Shown: positions 24,280 to 33,339 of the stretch, one piece after another | How the letters are laid out: each line of letters starts with the position of its first letter | Position numbering within the stretch: the first letter of the stretch is position 1 | Source: Rossellomorea aquimaris | Lineage (GTDB): Bacteria > Bacillota > Bacilli > Bacillales > Bacillaceae_B | Direction of reading: 5' to 3' | DNA: 53,544 nt | Assembly (NCBI RefSeq): GCF_003315075.1 | Contig: NZ_QNRJ01000024.1 | Span: 1-53,544, forward strand | Position numbers and translations under genes: made by a program | Notes under the pieces: model-generated | What the model saw: the letters and a program-made list of their open reading frames with translations, nothing else | The model's database searches: none | What the model was told of the DNA's origin: nothing

Positions 24280-24903
24280 CTACTGAAGATGTTTCGGAGG
24301 AGGTGTGACGGCAGAGGGATATTGGATCTCTTTAAATATATCTTCCCCTCCTACTTCGTGACTGACCGGCCTTCTCGTGGAAGGTTGTACTTCAAGCATA
24401 GTGATCAGCCTCTGTACTTGTGCCTGTAGTTGTTCAAAATCTTTCATTGTCACCGGCTTCGCCTGGGGCATCAATTCCACCCCGACTTGTCCATTCGGCT
24501 CCAGCGTCGCCCATTTCACATCCGAAAGTTTACTGACTCCCTGCTGCCTCAGTTTCATTTCAAGCTGATCCACCGTCATTCGTAACTTCTTAAAGTTCTT
24601 TTCAATCAATTGGCCATTTTCCATGAGAAGCTTGGATTTCCCCGTGATCATTCGTTCTACACGATCGGATTTCACCTGCAAATATTCCATGACCATCAGC
24701 GTCAAGACCAGAACAAGCCCGACACCGATCGTGGTCCAGATATTCTTTCCGGCAACCGGTTGAATTAATAATGATCCGATTCCGATCATAATGACCGTCT
24801 GCGTCAACGTCATCTGGGAAATCGACTTCCTCCCGGCCACTCTTAACAATAAAGTTCCCGCCACAACAATGAGAACCGCTTTCCAAATCCAATCCAACTC
24901 CAT
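24280..24903 (-). CDS. DUF421 membrane protein (YetF/YrbG family)
   Basis: 207 residues from the ATG at 24903 (AAGGATGG eight bases upstream). Three N-terminal membrane helices, with the conserved RVAGRKSISQMT after the first, are followed by a cytosolic DUF421 domain with VKSDRVERMITGKSKLLMENG. B. subtilis relatives such as YetF and YfjD-type proteins are spore- or membrane-associated and of unclear role. It ends in a Pro-rich tail. It is monocistronic. Confidence 0.88.
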   Translation of the reverse strand: MELDWIWKAVLIVVAGTLLLRVAGRKSISQMTLTQTVIMIGIGSLLIQPVAGKNIWTTIGVGLVLVLTLMVMEYLQVKSDRVERMITGKSKLLMENGQLIEKNFKKLRMTVDQLEMKLRQQGVSKLSDVKWATLEPNGQVGVELMPQAKPVTMKDFEQLQAQVQRLITMLEVQPSTRRPVSHEVGGEDIFKEIQYPSAVTPPPKHLQ

Positions 24904-25010
24904 TACACATTCCATCCTTTCGCCCTGTTCATCGCTAAAAACCCTCTTCTCAGGCAGAAGAGGGAAAACGGTTTATTCAGATTAGCTTCCCCTACAGGGA
25001 TGGAATTATT

Positions 25011-25052
25011 CCAGGGACCGCGGGAAGTACCACGGGGACAGGTCCCTTGGTC
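25011..25052. repeat. Partial GGGGACAGG repeat at the 5' break of the LprI-like gene
   Basis: CAGGGACCGCGGGAAGTACCACGGGGACAGGTCCCTTGG contains one arm of the family and a degraded partner. It lies where the signal peptide of the downstream gene should be. Confidence 0.6.
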
Positions 25053-25144
25053 TGTTAGAAATCATACTAAAGACAAAATCCCCAAACAATATTACTTCTG
25101 ATACGATACCAGCAAGTACCGATGATTCGTCTACAGAAAGTACG

Positions 25145-25621
25145 GTGGAATCCGATAAGAACGAGGAGAATCAAGCGGAAGAATCATCAGTGGAAGATAG
25201 CAACGCTCAGGTAGACAGTAGTGAGGAAGATCATACTCCCCTATCCAAAGTAGCGGGTAAAACAGAATATCTGAACAAACTGGACAACATCCAAAAGGAA
25301 CTTGATGCCATGCCAGATAAGAAGGATTCAGATAAAGGCGTGACAAACGCTATGAAAAATTACTATGGGGTGTCTTACGAAAGGTATGACGATGCATTAA
25401 ATGAGATTTATTCCCTTTTGAAAAAAGAATTATCTCCAGAGGTCATGAAGGAGTTAAAAGCGGAACAGGTTAAATGGATCGAACAGAAAGAAGCGAAAGC
25501 CGAGAAAGAAAGACTGAAGTATGAAGGCGGGACGTTTGAAAATGTGGCGTGGTACATTTCTTTATACGAGTCGACGAAGGATCGGTGTTATGAGTTGGTG
25601 AATGAGTATATGACGGATTAG
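25145..25621 (+). pseudogene. LprI/DUF1311-like lipoprotein lacking its N-terminus
   Basis: The downstream part encodes a DUF1311 (lysozyme inhibitor LprI-like) domain: MKNYYGVSYERYDDALNEIYSLLKKELSPE, then LKAEQVKWIEQKEAKAEK. Before it lies an acidic Ser/Glu linker typical of Bacillus lipoproteins. The only usable start, GTG at 25145, has no ribosome site and lies within the linker. The open frame continues upstream (SPNNITSDTIPASTDD...) into a GGGGACAGG repeat with no signal peptide or start codon. The 5' end therefore seems to have been lost at the repeat. Confidence 0.62.
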
Positions 25622-25850
25622 ATGATATATGGAAGTAGGTTATGGCACCCTTTTAAAAAGACTATTGTAAGAAGGTTTAATTATACTACTTCCATAGGAG
25701 TTCTTTAAATTTATTAAAGGGACACACACCCGAGAAACAGTAGCCATGAAAATTCGTAAGAACACCCCTTAGAGTTTTCTGAATATTCTATTATTACTTT
25801 TATTGAATTACAATTTTATGGTAAAATAAAGAGATGAAATAAGGAAGGCG

Positions 25851-26039
25851 ATGATCGAAATGGTTTGGTTAATTATTTTGTTACCCATTGTAGGCATTTT
25901 GCTCTTTGCAGTATGGTATGACAAAAGACATTCGTATAAAAAGCGTAGCTACACTGAAAATGAATTTTCAGCTACACAGTATTCATATACAAATCATCAG
26001 CAAAATGGTAATCACGGCCCAGTAGATGGGGGTAACTAA
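25851..26039 (+). CDS. Small single-pass membrane protein
   Basis: 62 residues: one N-terminal membrane helix (about 4-21), then a basic/aromatic tail ending NGNHGPVDGGN. AAGGAAGG is close to the ATG and an extended -10 (TGGTAAAAT) lies about 25 bases upstream. The design matches the 68-residue protein at 9458-9664. Function unknown. The preceding 230 bases hold only a GGGACACACACC element. Confidence 0.65.
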   Translation: MIEMVWLIILLPIVGILLFAVWYDKRHSYKKRSYTENEFSATQYSYTNHQQNGNHGPVDGGN

Positions 26040-26040
26040 A

Positions 26041-26105
26041 AGCCACGGGGACAGGTACCACGGCTCTTATGCAAAATTGAACCAAGGTACCTGTCCCACC
26101 GGCTC
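26041..26105. repeat. GGGGACAGGTACC hairpin repeat between convergent genes
   Basis: AGCCACGGGGACAGGTACC at the left and GGTACCTGTCCCACCGGCT at the right. It fills the whole gap between two convergent stops and ends one base from the stop at 26107. Confidence 0.88.
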
Positions 26106-26106
26106 C

Positions 26107-26634
26107 CTAATTCTCAACAACTATTTCCCCTTCCCCCTCAGGAACTTCAAAACCATTCAGGTAGGAAGTTAACACTTCTTCTGTAATCGGGAACGCATTG
26201 GCATCACAGCGCTTGTTCCTTATTTTAAGGCGTTCACGCAGATCATCAGGGGAAACGTTTATATAAATCAGTTTCCATTTTCCCCCAGACTGTTCGATGA
26301 GTTGTTTATACTCGTCCCTCCTTGCACGGTCCCAGAAACTGAAGTCGATGACCACCTGTTGTTTATCGTGAATGAACTTCAATAAGTGATTGCGCAATTT
26401 TCTTTCTGCCTCTTTCTTATACTCCTCCATCTTTTCCATAGGGAAATCAATCCCATAACGACCATGAGTCGCCCATATTTCTTCATCAATGGATAGACGC
26501 ACAAACCCATTATTCTCAAGTTGCTGCGAGAATGTCGTTTTCCCCGAACCGGCCACACCACACATCATGACGACTAGTGGTGTGGAAACATCTCGTTCCC
26601 TGTAAATCGTTTCAAAATTAAAATGGTTGAACAT
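26107..26634 (-). CDS. P-loop ATP-binding protein, predicted small-molecule kinase (AAA_33)
   Basis: 175 residues. Walker A GVAGSGKTT near residues 26-34, a conserved LSIDEEIW after it, and the lid-type arginines of RLKIRNKR. This is the layout of zeta-toxin/gluconate-kinase-like P-loop kinases (AAA_33). The substrate is unknown. The start follows a good ribosome site (GGGGAGAGTG). It is 42 bases downstream of the CPBP gene on the same strand, so the two may be cotranscribed. Confidence 0.85.
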   Translation of the reverse strand: MFNHFNFETIYRERDVSTPLVVMMCGVAGSGKTTFSQQLENNGFVRLSIDEEIWATHGRYGIDFPMEKMEEYKKEAERKLRNHLLKFIHDKQQVVIDFSFWDRARRDEYKQLIEQSGGKWKLIYINVSPDDLRERLKIRNKRCDANAFPITEEVLTSYLNGFEVPEGEGEIVVEN

Positions 26635-26676
26635 GTAGGCACTCTCCCCATTTATAAAGTTGGCTTTTCTTTTTAG

Positions 26677-27381
26677 TTACCCCAAACTTGTCAACAACAC
26701 CATCATTCCATTCGTTATACCGTGGACCAAAACCGCTGGCCAGATGGAATGGGTACGTTCATACGCTAAAGCAAAAAGGACCCCGCTAAAGAAATTTACC
26801 GGCATGACGTTATAAGTCGGGATATGGATGATGGTAAAAATGAGCGAGCTAAGGATGAGCGCTCCAGTAAATCCTATTCGTGTACGCAACCAGCGATATA
26901 AGAAGCCCCGGTAAAAAATTTCTTCGTATATTGGTGAGATAATGGCCGCAGAGATAAAGGCAATCATTATTGTAAAGATCGTTGCATCTTGCTGCATGGC
27001 CTCTGTTTTGCTGTTCTCCCACGAATTGCCTATGAAACTGGTCAGTACTACAATGATCACGGCACCAACCAATAAAATGACAGAATAGGTGATAATGATT
27101 TTCCAATCTTTAACAGAGAAAGATTTAACCCCTACTTCACTCCAGGAAAGCTTTTTTGGACGGAGTGCAATCAAATAGACACCTGAAAGGAGGATTATGG
27201 CTATGTTTAACCCTATTAATGTTCCGGCATACAGTTCATTTCCAAGCCAGTCAGAATAAAGGGGCTTAACCACGAATTTAATACATCCGATCACCAAACC
27301 AAATTCAAGAAACATCAATGATATGAATTCTTTCCAACCCCACGCGTCCTGTTCTTTCCAGTTCCTTTGACTCTTTTCCAT
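26677..27381 (-). CDS. CPBP-family intramembrane metalloprotease (ABI/Rce1-like)
   Basis: 234 residues with about eight hydrophobic segments. The catalytic pattern is complete: EEIFYRGFLYRW (motif 1), FTIIHIPTYN (motif 2 His) and VHGITNG (motif 3 His). Members cut within membranes, and bacterial ones are often linked to bacteriocin self-immunity. The gene is divergent from a MerR-type regulator, and a 13-bp dyad lies between them, suggesting common control. The kinase gene at 26107 follows on the same strand. Confidence 0.9.
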   Translation of the reverse strand: MEKSQRNWKEQDAWGWKEFISLMFLEFGLVIGCIKFVVKPLYSDWLGNELYAGTLIGLNIAIILLSGVYLIALRPKKLSWSEVGVKSFSVKDWKIIITYSVILLVGAVIIVVLTSFIGNSWENSKTEAMQQDATIFTIMIAFISAAIISPIYEEIFYRGFLYRWLRTRIGFTGALILSSLIFTIIHIPTYNVMPVNFFSGVLFALAYERTHSIWPAVLVHGITNGMMVLLTSLG

Positions 27382-27400
27382 CCATCTTCCCTCTTCCTAT

Positions 27401-27439
27401 ATATGGTATAATCCAACTATAGGAGATGACGTTACGTCA
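27401..27439 (+). promoter_or_regulatory. Divergent promoter region with MerR-type dyad
   Basis: An extended -10 (TGGTATAAT, 27404-27412) for the MerR gene is followed by the dyad TGACG-TTA-CGTCA at 27427-27439. For the opposite gene the dyad would lie about 45-60 bases upstream of its start, over the -35 zone. Confidence 0.6.
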
Positions 27440-27470
27440 CCTGCAAGCTTTTTTTTCAGGAGGGAATGGA

Positions 27471-28196
27471 ATGAAAAGATGGACCACCGGAGAGGTAGCC
27501 AAAGAGCGGAATATATCCATTCGCGCACTTCGCTATTACGATCAGATTAACCTCCTTACACCAAGCTTTAAGGATGCGAGCGGAAAGCGTTATTATTCAG
27601 AAAAGGACTTATTTACATTAGAGAAAATCATCATCCTAAAATCTTTATCACTCCCCTTGGAGGATATTCGCGATATTTTAGATAAACTATCTTTCAAACA
27701 AGTTCTCGTCTCACACTACAATTACCTGCAAGAACAACTTTCGACACTTCAAACAAGCATCTCCTATACGACTTCATTAATTCATATGATGGAACTGGAA
27801 GAATCTTTACCCTGGGAACGTGTCTCCGAACTGGTCCGCCGTTCACAACACAGCTCAAAGAAGTGGATGGATTATTTTCAAGAAGATGAACAGGTCCTCT
27901 TACAAAAGTCCGTCCCAAACCTCAGTGACAACGACGAAACAACCCAGCAGTATATTTCATTAATCCGGCGAATGGAATCATGCATCAAACACAGTGTGAA
28001 GCCTGAATCAGAAGAAGGCTTTCAAATCGGGACCAAGTTACTGGAACTATCAAATGACATGTTCCAAGGAGATAAAGAGTTAATGGATAAATTCTGGGAA
28101 GTACGGAAACAGCCTGTAGAGGAAACCGGCCTGTATCCGATTTCGGATGAGGTACTGGAGTTTGCGGAGCGTTGTATTGAGTATGTGATGAGTTAA
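27471..28196 (+). CDS. MerR-family transcriptional regulator
   Basis: 241 residues from the ATG at 27471, with AGGAGGG ten bases upstream. The N-terminal winged helix is canonical (TTGEVAKERNISIRALRYYDQINLL, then SGKRYYSEKDL), followed by the LEDIRDIL dimer helix and a coiled coil. The C-terminal domain (about 120-241) is helical and resembles the TipAS/antibiotic-binding type. It is divergent from the CPBP protease gene and may switch that gene on in response to a small molecule. Confidence 0.9.
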   Translation: MKRWTTGEVAKERNISIRALRYYDQINLLTPSFKDASGKRYYSEKDLFTLEKIIILKSLSLPLEDIRDILDKLSFKQVLVSHYNYLQEQLSTLQTSISYTTSLIHMMELEESLPWERVSELVRRSQHSSKKWMDYFQEDEQVLLQKSVPNLSDNDETTQQYISLIRRMESCIKHSVKPESEEGFQIGTKLLELSNDMFQGDKELMDKFWEVRKQPVEETGLYPISDEVLEFAERCIEYVMS

Positions 28197-28468
28197 ATAG
28201 AATGCTAGAAGGTAAATTTAATTGATTATTTGTGGTAGGTCGCGGGAACCACGTTGTTTAATAAGATATTTATGCAAGATAGTATTTTCTAAATCTAAGG
28301 ATGGGCGGTAAATCCCTCCTTTATGAAGAATACGAACCTTCCCCGTCCAACCACCAGCATGAACGTTTAGATTAAAAATTCCTATCAATTTCTTTACATA
28401 GGTTTCATGTACAGGAAAATGTGTTAAAGTCCTCCATATTCTTCTATATAAAAAGGGTGTGTGAGGCA
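28197..28468. other. Intergenic stretch before the lipoprotein gene
   Basis: About 270 bases. An 83-codon frame exists on the minus strand but begins inside the ribosome site of the lipoprotein gene, has no ribosome site of its own and shows no family. I see only a likely promoter zone near 28440. Confidence 0.4.
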
Positions 28469-29566
28469 ATGAAAAAGGTATCGCTGCTACTTGCAGCCGG
28501 GGTACTTATACTGGGAGCGTGCGCTGATCCTTCGAGCACAGAGGAGAGTAAGAAGGATGCGCCGTCTTCCGAACAGGACAAATCAAACGAGAAAAAAGCG
28601 GAAAACGAAAAACCAGAAAAGCCCGAACAGCCCTTTAAACCGTTGAAACCGTCTGAAGATGCTGTGGCTTTGGATAAAAGCCTATCAGAAAAGGAACAGC
28701 AGGAAATCCCTGATATGCAGGCGTTGCTGGGCGGAAATCCAGAGCGTACGGTTCCTGCGGGTGAAACGCTGGCAGAAGGGTTGGAAGATCCATCCGATGG
28801 ACCATTAAAGAATCATCGGTTGGTCGCCTATTACGGAACGCCAGATTCTGAAAATATGGGGATTCTGGGCGAGTTAGAGCCTGAGGAATACATGAAGAAG
28901 CTGAAGGAACAGACGCAGGCCTATTCCGACGCTGATCCCGACCGGCCGGCGGTACCGACGATCGAGTTGATTACGACGATGGCCCAGAGTGAGCCGGGTC
29001 CTGATGGAGACTATGTGCGCATGACGTCGGAAGAAAATATTGAAAAATATGTGGAGCTTGCGGAGAAGCATGACGCTCTGGTGTTGCTCGATATTCAGCT
29101 CGGTACAGACACCGTCATGGAGCAGGTGAAAATGGTCGAAAAGTGGCTTAAGCACCCCCATGTTCACCTGGCAATCGATACGGAATTCCACGTAGCTGAA
29201 GGGGAAAAACCCGGAGATGATCTTGGACAAGTGGACGGGAAGGAAATCCAGAAGGCAGTCGAGTATGTATCGGAGCTTACGGAAAAGAATAACCTCCCGG
29301 ATAAATTCGTCCTCGTCCACCAATTCACCGGTGCCGTCCTATCGAATAAAGAGGCGATCCAACCAACAGACAACGTCGAAATCGCCATAAACTTCGACGG
29401 CTGGGGAGCATCCGCAGACAAGCAGGCCCTGTACGGGAAGTACATACGTGAAGAACCGAAACAATACGGGGCATTCAAGATCTTTTATAATAAAGATGTG
29501 CCGGTCATGGAGCCGGAGGATGTGTTGAAGATGGAGCCGAGCCCTGCTATCATTAACTATCAATGA
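28469..29566 (+). CDS. Large lipoprotein, probable glycosidase-like fold, unknown function
   Basis: 365 residues from the ATG at 28469. The lipobox LILGAC gives a lipid-anchored protein; a charged KE-rich linker (about 25-65) follows. The globular part (about 110-365) begins NHRLVAYYGTPDSENMG and has successive strand-helix units with acidic ends (LVLLDIQLG, HLAIDTEFHV, FVLVHQF, EIAINFDGWG). That suggests a TIM-barrel resembling glycosidase-like or GHL proteins; this is inference. It is a single-gene unit ending at a strong hairpin terminator. Confidence 0.75.
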   Translation: MKKVSLLLAAGVLILGACADPSSTEESKKDAPSSEQDKSNEKKAENEKPEKPEQPFKPLKPSEDAVALDKSLSEKEQQEIPDMQALLGGNPERTVPAGETLAEGLEDPSDGPLKNHRLVAYYGTPDSENMGILGELEPEEYMKKLKEQTQAYSDADPDRPAVPTIELITTMAQSEPGPDGDYVRMTSEENIEKYVELAEKHDALVLLDIQLGTDTVMEQVKMVEKWLKHPHVHLAIDTEFHVAEGEKPGDDLGQVDGKEIQKAVEYVSELTEKNNLPDKFVLVHQFTGAVLSNKEAIQPTDNVEIAINFDGWGASADKQALYGKYIREEPKQYGAFKIFYNKDVPVMEPEDVLKMEPSPAIINYQ

Positions 29567-29571
29567 TGCGA

Positions 29572-29608
29572 AACAAAGCCGGTAATCGCTATGATTACCG
29601 GCTTTGTT
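29572..29608. terminator. Bidirectional terminator
   Basis: AACAAAGCCGGTAATC and GATTACCGGCTTTGTT form a perfect 16-bp hairpin with a five-base loop, just after the lipoprotein stop. It also separates it from the convergent sugar-acid operon. Confidence 0.88.
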
Positions 29609-29656
29609 ATGGAGCATTCGTACACCTGGCTATCTTAGTCTTCCATTAAAATACTA

Positions 29657-30505
29657 CTAAACCCCCGAATAAGACATAAATCCACCATCAACAGGTACCG
29701 TAATACCTGTTACAAACCCTGCTGTATCCTCGTCAACAAGCCATAATAACGTACCCAGTAAGTCCTCAGGTTTACCGAATCTGCGCATGGGGGTTTGAGA
29801 GATGATTTTAGTTGATCTCTCTGTTAAACTGCCGTCTTCATGAGTTAATAATGTCTTGTTTTGCTCGGTCAAAAAGAAGCCTGGCGCGATGGCGTTGATG
29901 CGAATACCAGAGTCCGCCATGTGAACCGCGAGCCATTTGGTAAAGTTATCGATCCCTGCTTTCGCTGCACTATAGGCGGGTACTTTCGTCATGGGAGACG
30001 GTGAGCTCATGGAGGACATGTTGATAATGACGGCACCTTTCCGATTCACCATATTTTTCGCGAAAACCTGGGTCGGAATCAGTGTACCGAGGATATTAAG
30101 GTCAAAGACAAATCCAAATCCTTCTGGAGAAAGGTCAAAGAATGTTTTGATCCCTTCTGTGTCCAAGTCTTCCACGTTTAATGTTTCGTTAGAAGTGGTA
30201 CCACGAGGGTCATTACCTCCTGCTCCATTGATTAAGATATCACAAATGCCCAATTCCCCGATGATAACCTTTTCCGCTTCCTTCACACTTTCAGCATCAA
30301 GTACATTACAAGAGATGGCAATGGCTTCACCGCCTGACTCTCTGATTTCTTTAGCCACTGCTTCTCCTTTCTCTGCTGTCCGATTAAGGATCGCGACCTT
30401 CACTCCCTGTCTGGCGAGTTCTAGTGCCATCGAACGGCAGAGTACTCCGCTGCCTCCCGTAACTGCAGCCACTTTTCCATTCAAGCTTTCATGTTGAGGC
30501 AGCAT
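29657..30505 (-). CDS. uxuB: D-mannonate oxidoreductase (fructuronate reductase), SDR type
   Basis: 282 residues from the ATG at 30505, which overlaps the uxuA stop (TAATG). Rossmann motif [13 protein letters not shown] (TGxxxGxG-like), the NAG motif ILINGAGG, and the catalytic Ser-Tyr-Lys ([14 protein letters not shown]). It matches the YjmF type, an SDR replacing the E. coli UxuB enzyme: fructuronate + NADH to mannonate. Last gene of the operon; convergent to the lipoprotein gene with a terminator between. Confidence 0.9.
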   Translation of the reverse strand: MLPQHESLNGKVAAVTGGSGVLCRSMALELARQGVKVAILNRTAEKGEAVAKEIRESGGEAIAISCNVLDAESVKEAEKVIIGELGICDILINGAGGNDPRGTTSNETLNVEDLDTEGIKTFFDLSPEGFGFVFDLNILGTLIPTQVFAKNMVNRKGAVIINMSSMSSPSPMTKVPAYSAAKAGIDNFTKWLAVHMADSGIRINAIAPGFFLTEQNKTLLTHEDGSLTERSTKIISQTPMRRFGKPEDLLGTLLWLVDEDTAGFVTGITVPVDGGFMSYSGV

Positions 30506-31575
30506 TATGCATTCCTCCCAGCACGTTCTAGGGAATCCCATATTCCCCATAGGTACATGATGCCAAGCCCTCGATCATAAAGGCCATATCCAGGTCTGCA
30601 CTCTTCTCCCCAAATATGTCTGCCATGGTCAGGTCTTGCATATCCTGTAAAGCCTTTTTCATGGTAGGCTTTCATGATTTCAAGGATATCGACAGACCCA
30701 TCCTTCGATCTGTGGGAAGTCTCTATGAAATCTCCATTTTCATATACCTTTACATTTCGGATATGAGCAAATGGAATTCGATTGGAGAATTCTCTGACCA
30801 TATCCGCTACATTATTCCCAGAGTTCGCACCGAGGGATCCGCTGCATAGGGTCACCCCATTGGAAGGACTGTCCACAAGAGAAAGGACTCTCTTGATATT
30901 TTGTTTATTTGTTATAATCCTCGGCAATCCAAATATAGAGAAAGGAGGATCATCTGGGTGGATTCCCATTTTGATATTGTTCTCCTCGGCAACCGGTATG
31001 ATTTCTTTTAGAAAATATTCGAGGTGATTAAATAAGTCTTCTTCCGTGACCTGTTTATAGGCTTCGAATAATTCCTTCAGCTTCGACAATCTTTCCGGCT
31101 CCCACCCAGGCATGGTGAAAGCGGAGTTACTTGAGATCTTTTCGACCAATTCGAATGGATCCATATCTTCCACTTTTGCTTTTTCAAAAAATAGGGCTGT
31201 TGAACCATCTTCCATTTCCTTAAATAATTCGGTTCTTGTCCAGTCAAAGACCGGCATGAAATTATAGCAGATCACTTTCACACCGGCAGCGGCCAATTTT
31301 TCGATCGTTCGTTTATAGTTTTCAATGTATTGGTCACGTGAAGGCAAACCAAGTTTTATATCTTCGTGAACGTTTACACTTTCCACAACATCAATGTTCA
31401 AACCGAATTGTTCAGCGTGGTTCTTGACTTCCTCTATCTTCTCTGAGGGCCACTCATCCCCGGCAGGGACATCATGGAGCGCCCAGACGATCCCTTCCAC
31501 ACCAGGTATCTGTTTGATCTGCTGGAGGGAGATACTATCATTTCCTTCTCCATACCATCTGAATGTCATCTTCAT
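30505..31575 (-). CDS. uxuA: Mannonate dehydratase
   Basis: 356 residues, full length for UxuA. Recognisable family blocks are [58 protein letters not shown] and [11 protein letters not shown]. The His, Cys and Asp residues in these last motifs hold the catalytic Fe/Mn. It turns D-mannonate into 2-keto-3-deoxygluconate (KDG). AGGAGG lies nine bases upstream. Coupled to uxuB by a one-base overlap. Confidence 0.96.
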   Translation of the reverse strand: MKMTFRWYGEGNDSISLQQIKQIPGVEGIVWALHDVPAGDEWPSEKIEEVKNHAEQFGLNIDVVESVNVHEDIKLGLPSRDQYIENYKRTIEKLAAAGVKVICYNFMPVFDWTRTELFKEMEDGSTALFFEKAKVEDMDPFELVEKISSNSAFTMPGWEPERLSKLKELFEAYKQVTEEDLFNHLEYFLKEIIPVAEENNIKMGIHPDDPPFSIFGLPRIITNKQNIKRVLSLVDSPSNGVTLCSGSLGANSGNNVADMVREFSNRIPFAHIRNVKVYENGDFIETSHRSKDGSVDILEIMKAYHEKGFTGYARPDHGRHIWGEECRPGYGLYDRGLGIMYLWGIWDSLERAGRNA

Positions 31576-31593
31576 CGATTGAACCTCCTCTTC

Positions 31594-32253
31594 TTATGTA
31601 TACATTTTTGCCGTTCTTGCTTCTCTCACAATCTCGCAATATTGTGTTGCCAATTTTGTCACTTCATCATAGTTTCCAAGGGACGCAGGCTTGGTCAGGT
31701 CGCTTCCGATCCCTATGGCAACCGCTCCGCTTTTGATCCACTCTGCTGCATTTTGTAGGTTGACCCCTCCTGTAGGCATCACAGAGATTTGAGGGATCGG
31801 CCCTCTAATGGATGAAATGATGGAAGGTGCGAACGTATTCCCAGGGAACAACTTCACGACATCGGCACCATATTCCATAGCGGTCTTCATTTCTGTAATC
31901 GTCATGCAGCCCGGCATGTATGGAATCCCATATCGATTGCACAGCTTAGCCGTTTCTCTATCAAAGCAAGGACTGACAATATACTCTGCACCCGCCAATA
32001 GGGCGATTCTGGCTGTCTCGCTATCCAGGACACTTCCAGCCCCAAGGATGAGTTCTTCTGTTCCAAACGTGCTTTTCAACGAGCGGATCACCTCTTCAGC
32101 CCCCGGGACCGTGAAGGTGACTTCTATAGCCTTGATCCCACCCTGGATGCAGGCATCCGATATCCGTTCTGCATCTCTCTTATTTTCTGCACGCACCACT
32201 GCCACTACTCCGGACTCCATCATTCGATTCAGTATGTCGATTTTTTTGATCAT
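31594..32253 (-). CDS. eda: KDPG/KHG aldolase
   Basis: 219 residues. Class I aldolase layout with the Schiff-base lysine in DVVKLFPGN, the general acid in KAIEVTFTVPGAEE, and phosphate-binding MPTGGV and GIGSDL. It splits 2-keto-3-deoxy-6-phosphogluconate into pyruvate and glyceraldehyde-3-phosphate, the final step of this pathway. It lies in the operon between the Zn-dehydrogenase and uxuA. Confidence 0.93.
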   Translation of the reverse strand: MIKKIDILNRMMESGVVAVVRAENKRDAERISDACIQGGIKAIEVTFTVPGAEEVIRSLKSTFGTEELILGAGSVLDSETARIALLAGAEYIVSPCFDRETAKLCNRYGIPYMPGCMTITEMKTAMEYGADVVKLFPGNTFAPSIISSIRGPIPQISVMPTGGVNLQNAAEWIKSGAVAIGIGSDLTKPASLGNYDEVTKLATQYCEIVREARTAKMYT

Positions 32254-32289
32254 AGCGTATCTTCCCTTCCTTCATTAGAGTCTCTTGCC

Positions 32290-33309
32290 TCACCCGAACG
32301 AAATAACCACCTTCCGTACGTCTTCTGGTGATGTCTCGATTAAGCGGATCGCTTCTTCGATTCGGTCTACCGGGAATTCCTGCGTCACCATTCCCCTCGT
32401 ATCGATTGTCCTGTCATTGAACATCTCGATGATGATCGGGAATTGATTGGTCTGCAGTCTTGAACCGGTGATCGTCACTTCCTTTTTCGTGATCGGCAGC
32501 TGCGTGATCTGAGATGGCCTTTCGTCGAACCCGAGGACAACGACCCGCCCTGCTGCTGATGCTGCTTCGATGGCTTGTTCAAAGGTTTGCGGGATACAGA
32601 CGGCATCAATGACCACGTTTGCTCCCTCCTGTTTCGTCATCTTCATGACTTCATCTATGACATTAACGTTAGAAGCATCTATCGTATGATCCGCCCCCCA
32701 CTCTTTGGCAAAAGCAAGACGGCTTTCATTTAAGTCACTGATGATCACGGTAGCGCCTTTTGTTTTCGCTACTTTAAGACAACATAGACCGATCGGTCCG
32801 GCGCCCATAATGAAAACAGTGTCCCCACCCCTGACATCACCGCGCCAATTCGCCTGTGCACCGATTGTAAACGGTTCGACCAGGACCGATTCTTTATAGC
32901 CCAATTCTTCGTCCACTTTATGGACCAGCTTTTGCGGTATGACCATGTATTCCTGCATGCCTCCGTCACGGTGGACACCGTAAACTTCGAGGTTACTGCA
33001 CACATTTCCCCGGCCTGAGCGGCATGCATAACACTGACCGCAGGACTCGATCGGTTCAAGGACTACCTTATCCCCTACAGAAAGCGTGTCTACTTCATCC
33101 CCGACAGCCTCCACTACCCCTGTGACTTCATGTCCGATGACTCTCGGTAAGGTGGCAAGGGGGTTGGTACCGTGATAAATATGAATATCCGATCCGCAGA
33201 TGCCGACCATTTTCACTTTGATCAAAACATCTTGTTCATGGGTGATGACAGGCTTCTCTCTTTCCACAATGCTCAACTGATGTGGTCCGGTGACTTGAAC
33301 GGCTTTCAT
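32290..33309 (-). CDS. Zinc-dependent medium-chain dehydrogenase, YjmD/RspB-like (sugar-acid 5-dehydrogenase?)
   Basis: 339 residues. GroES-like domain with catalytic-zinc ligands in VGICGSDIH and [11 protein letters not shown], a structural-zinc loop [15 protein letters not shown], and a Rossmann motif GAGPIGLC. The same place in the B. subtilis exu locus is filled by yjmD. RspB-like members oxidise L-gulonate to D-fructuronate, which would feed UxuB directly; that substrate is an inference from family and context. Confidence 0.88.
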   Translation of the reverse strand: MKAVQVTGPHQLSIVEREKPVITHEQDVLIKVKMVGICGSDIHIYHGTNPLATLPRVIGHEVTGVVEAVGDEVDTLSVGDKVVLEPIESCGQCYACRSGRGNVCSNLEVYGVHRDGGMQEYMVIPQKLVHKVDEELGYKESVLVEPFTIGAQANWRGDVRGGDTVFIMGAGPIGLCCLKVAKTKGATVIISDLNESRLAFAKEWGADHTIDASNVNVIDEVMKMTKQEGANVVIDAVCIPQTFEQAIEAASAAGRVVVLGFDERPSQITQLPITKKEVTITGSRLQTNQFPIIIEMFNDRTIDTRGMVTQEFPVDRIEEAIRLIETSPEDVRKVVISFG

Positions 33310-33339
33310 GGATAAGCAACTCCTTTTCTTTCTATTATT

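Noticed and set aside
28218..28469. 83-codon minus-strand frame
   Set aside because: No ribosome site, start lies in the opposite gene's ribosome site, no recognisable domain.
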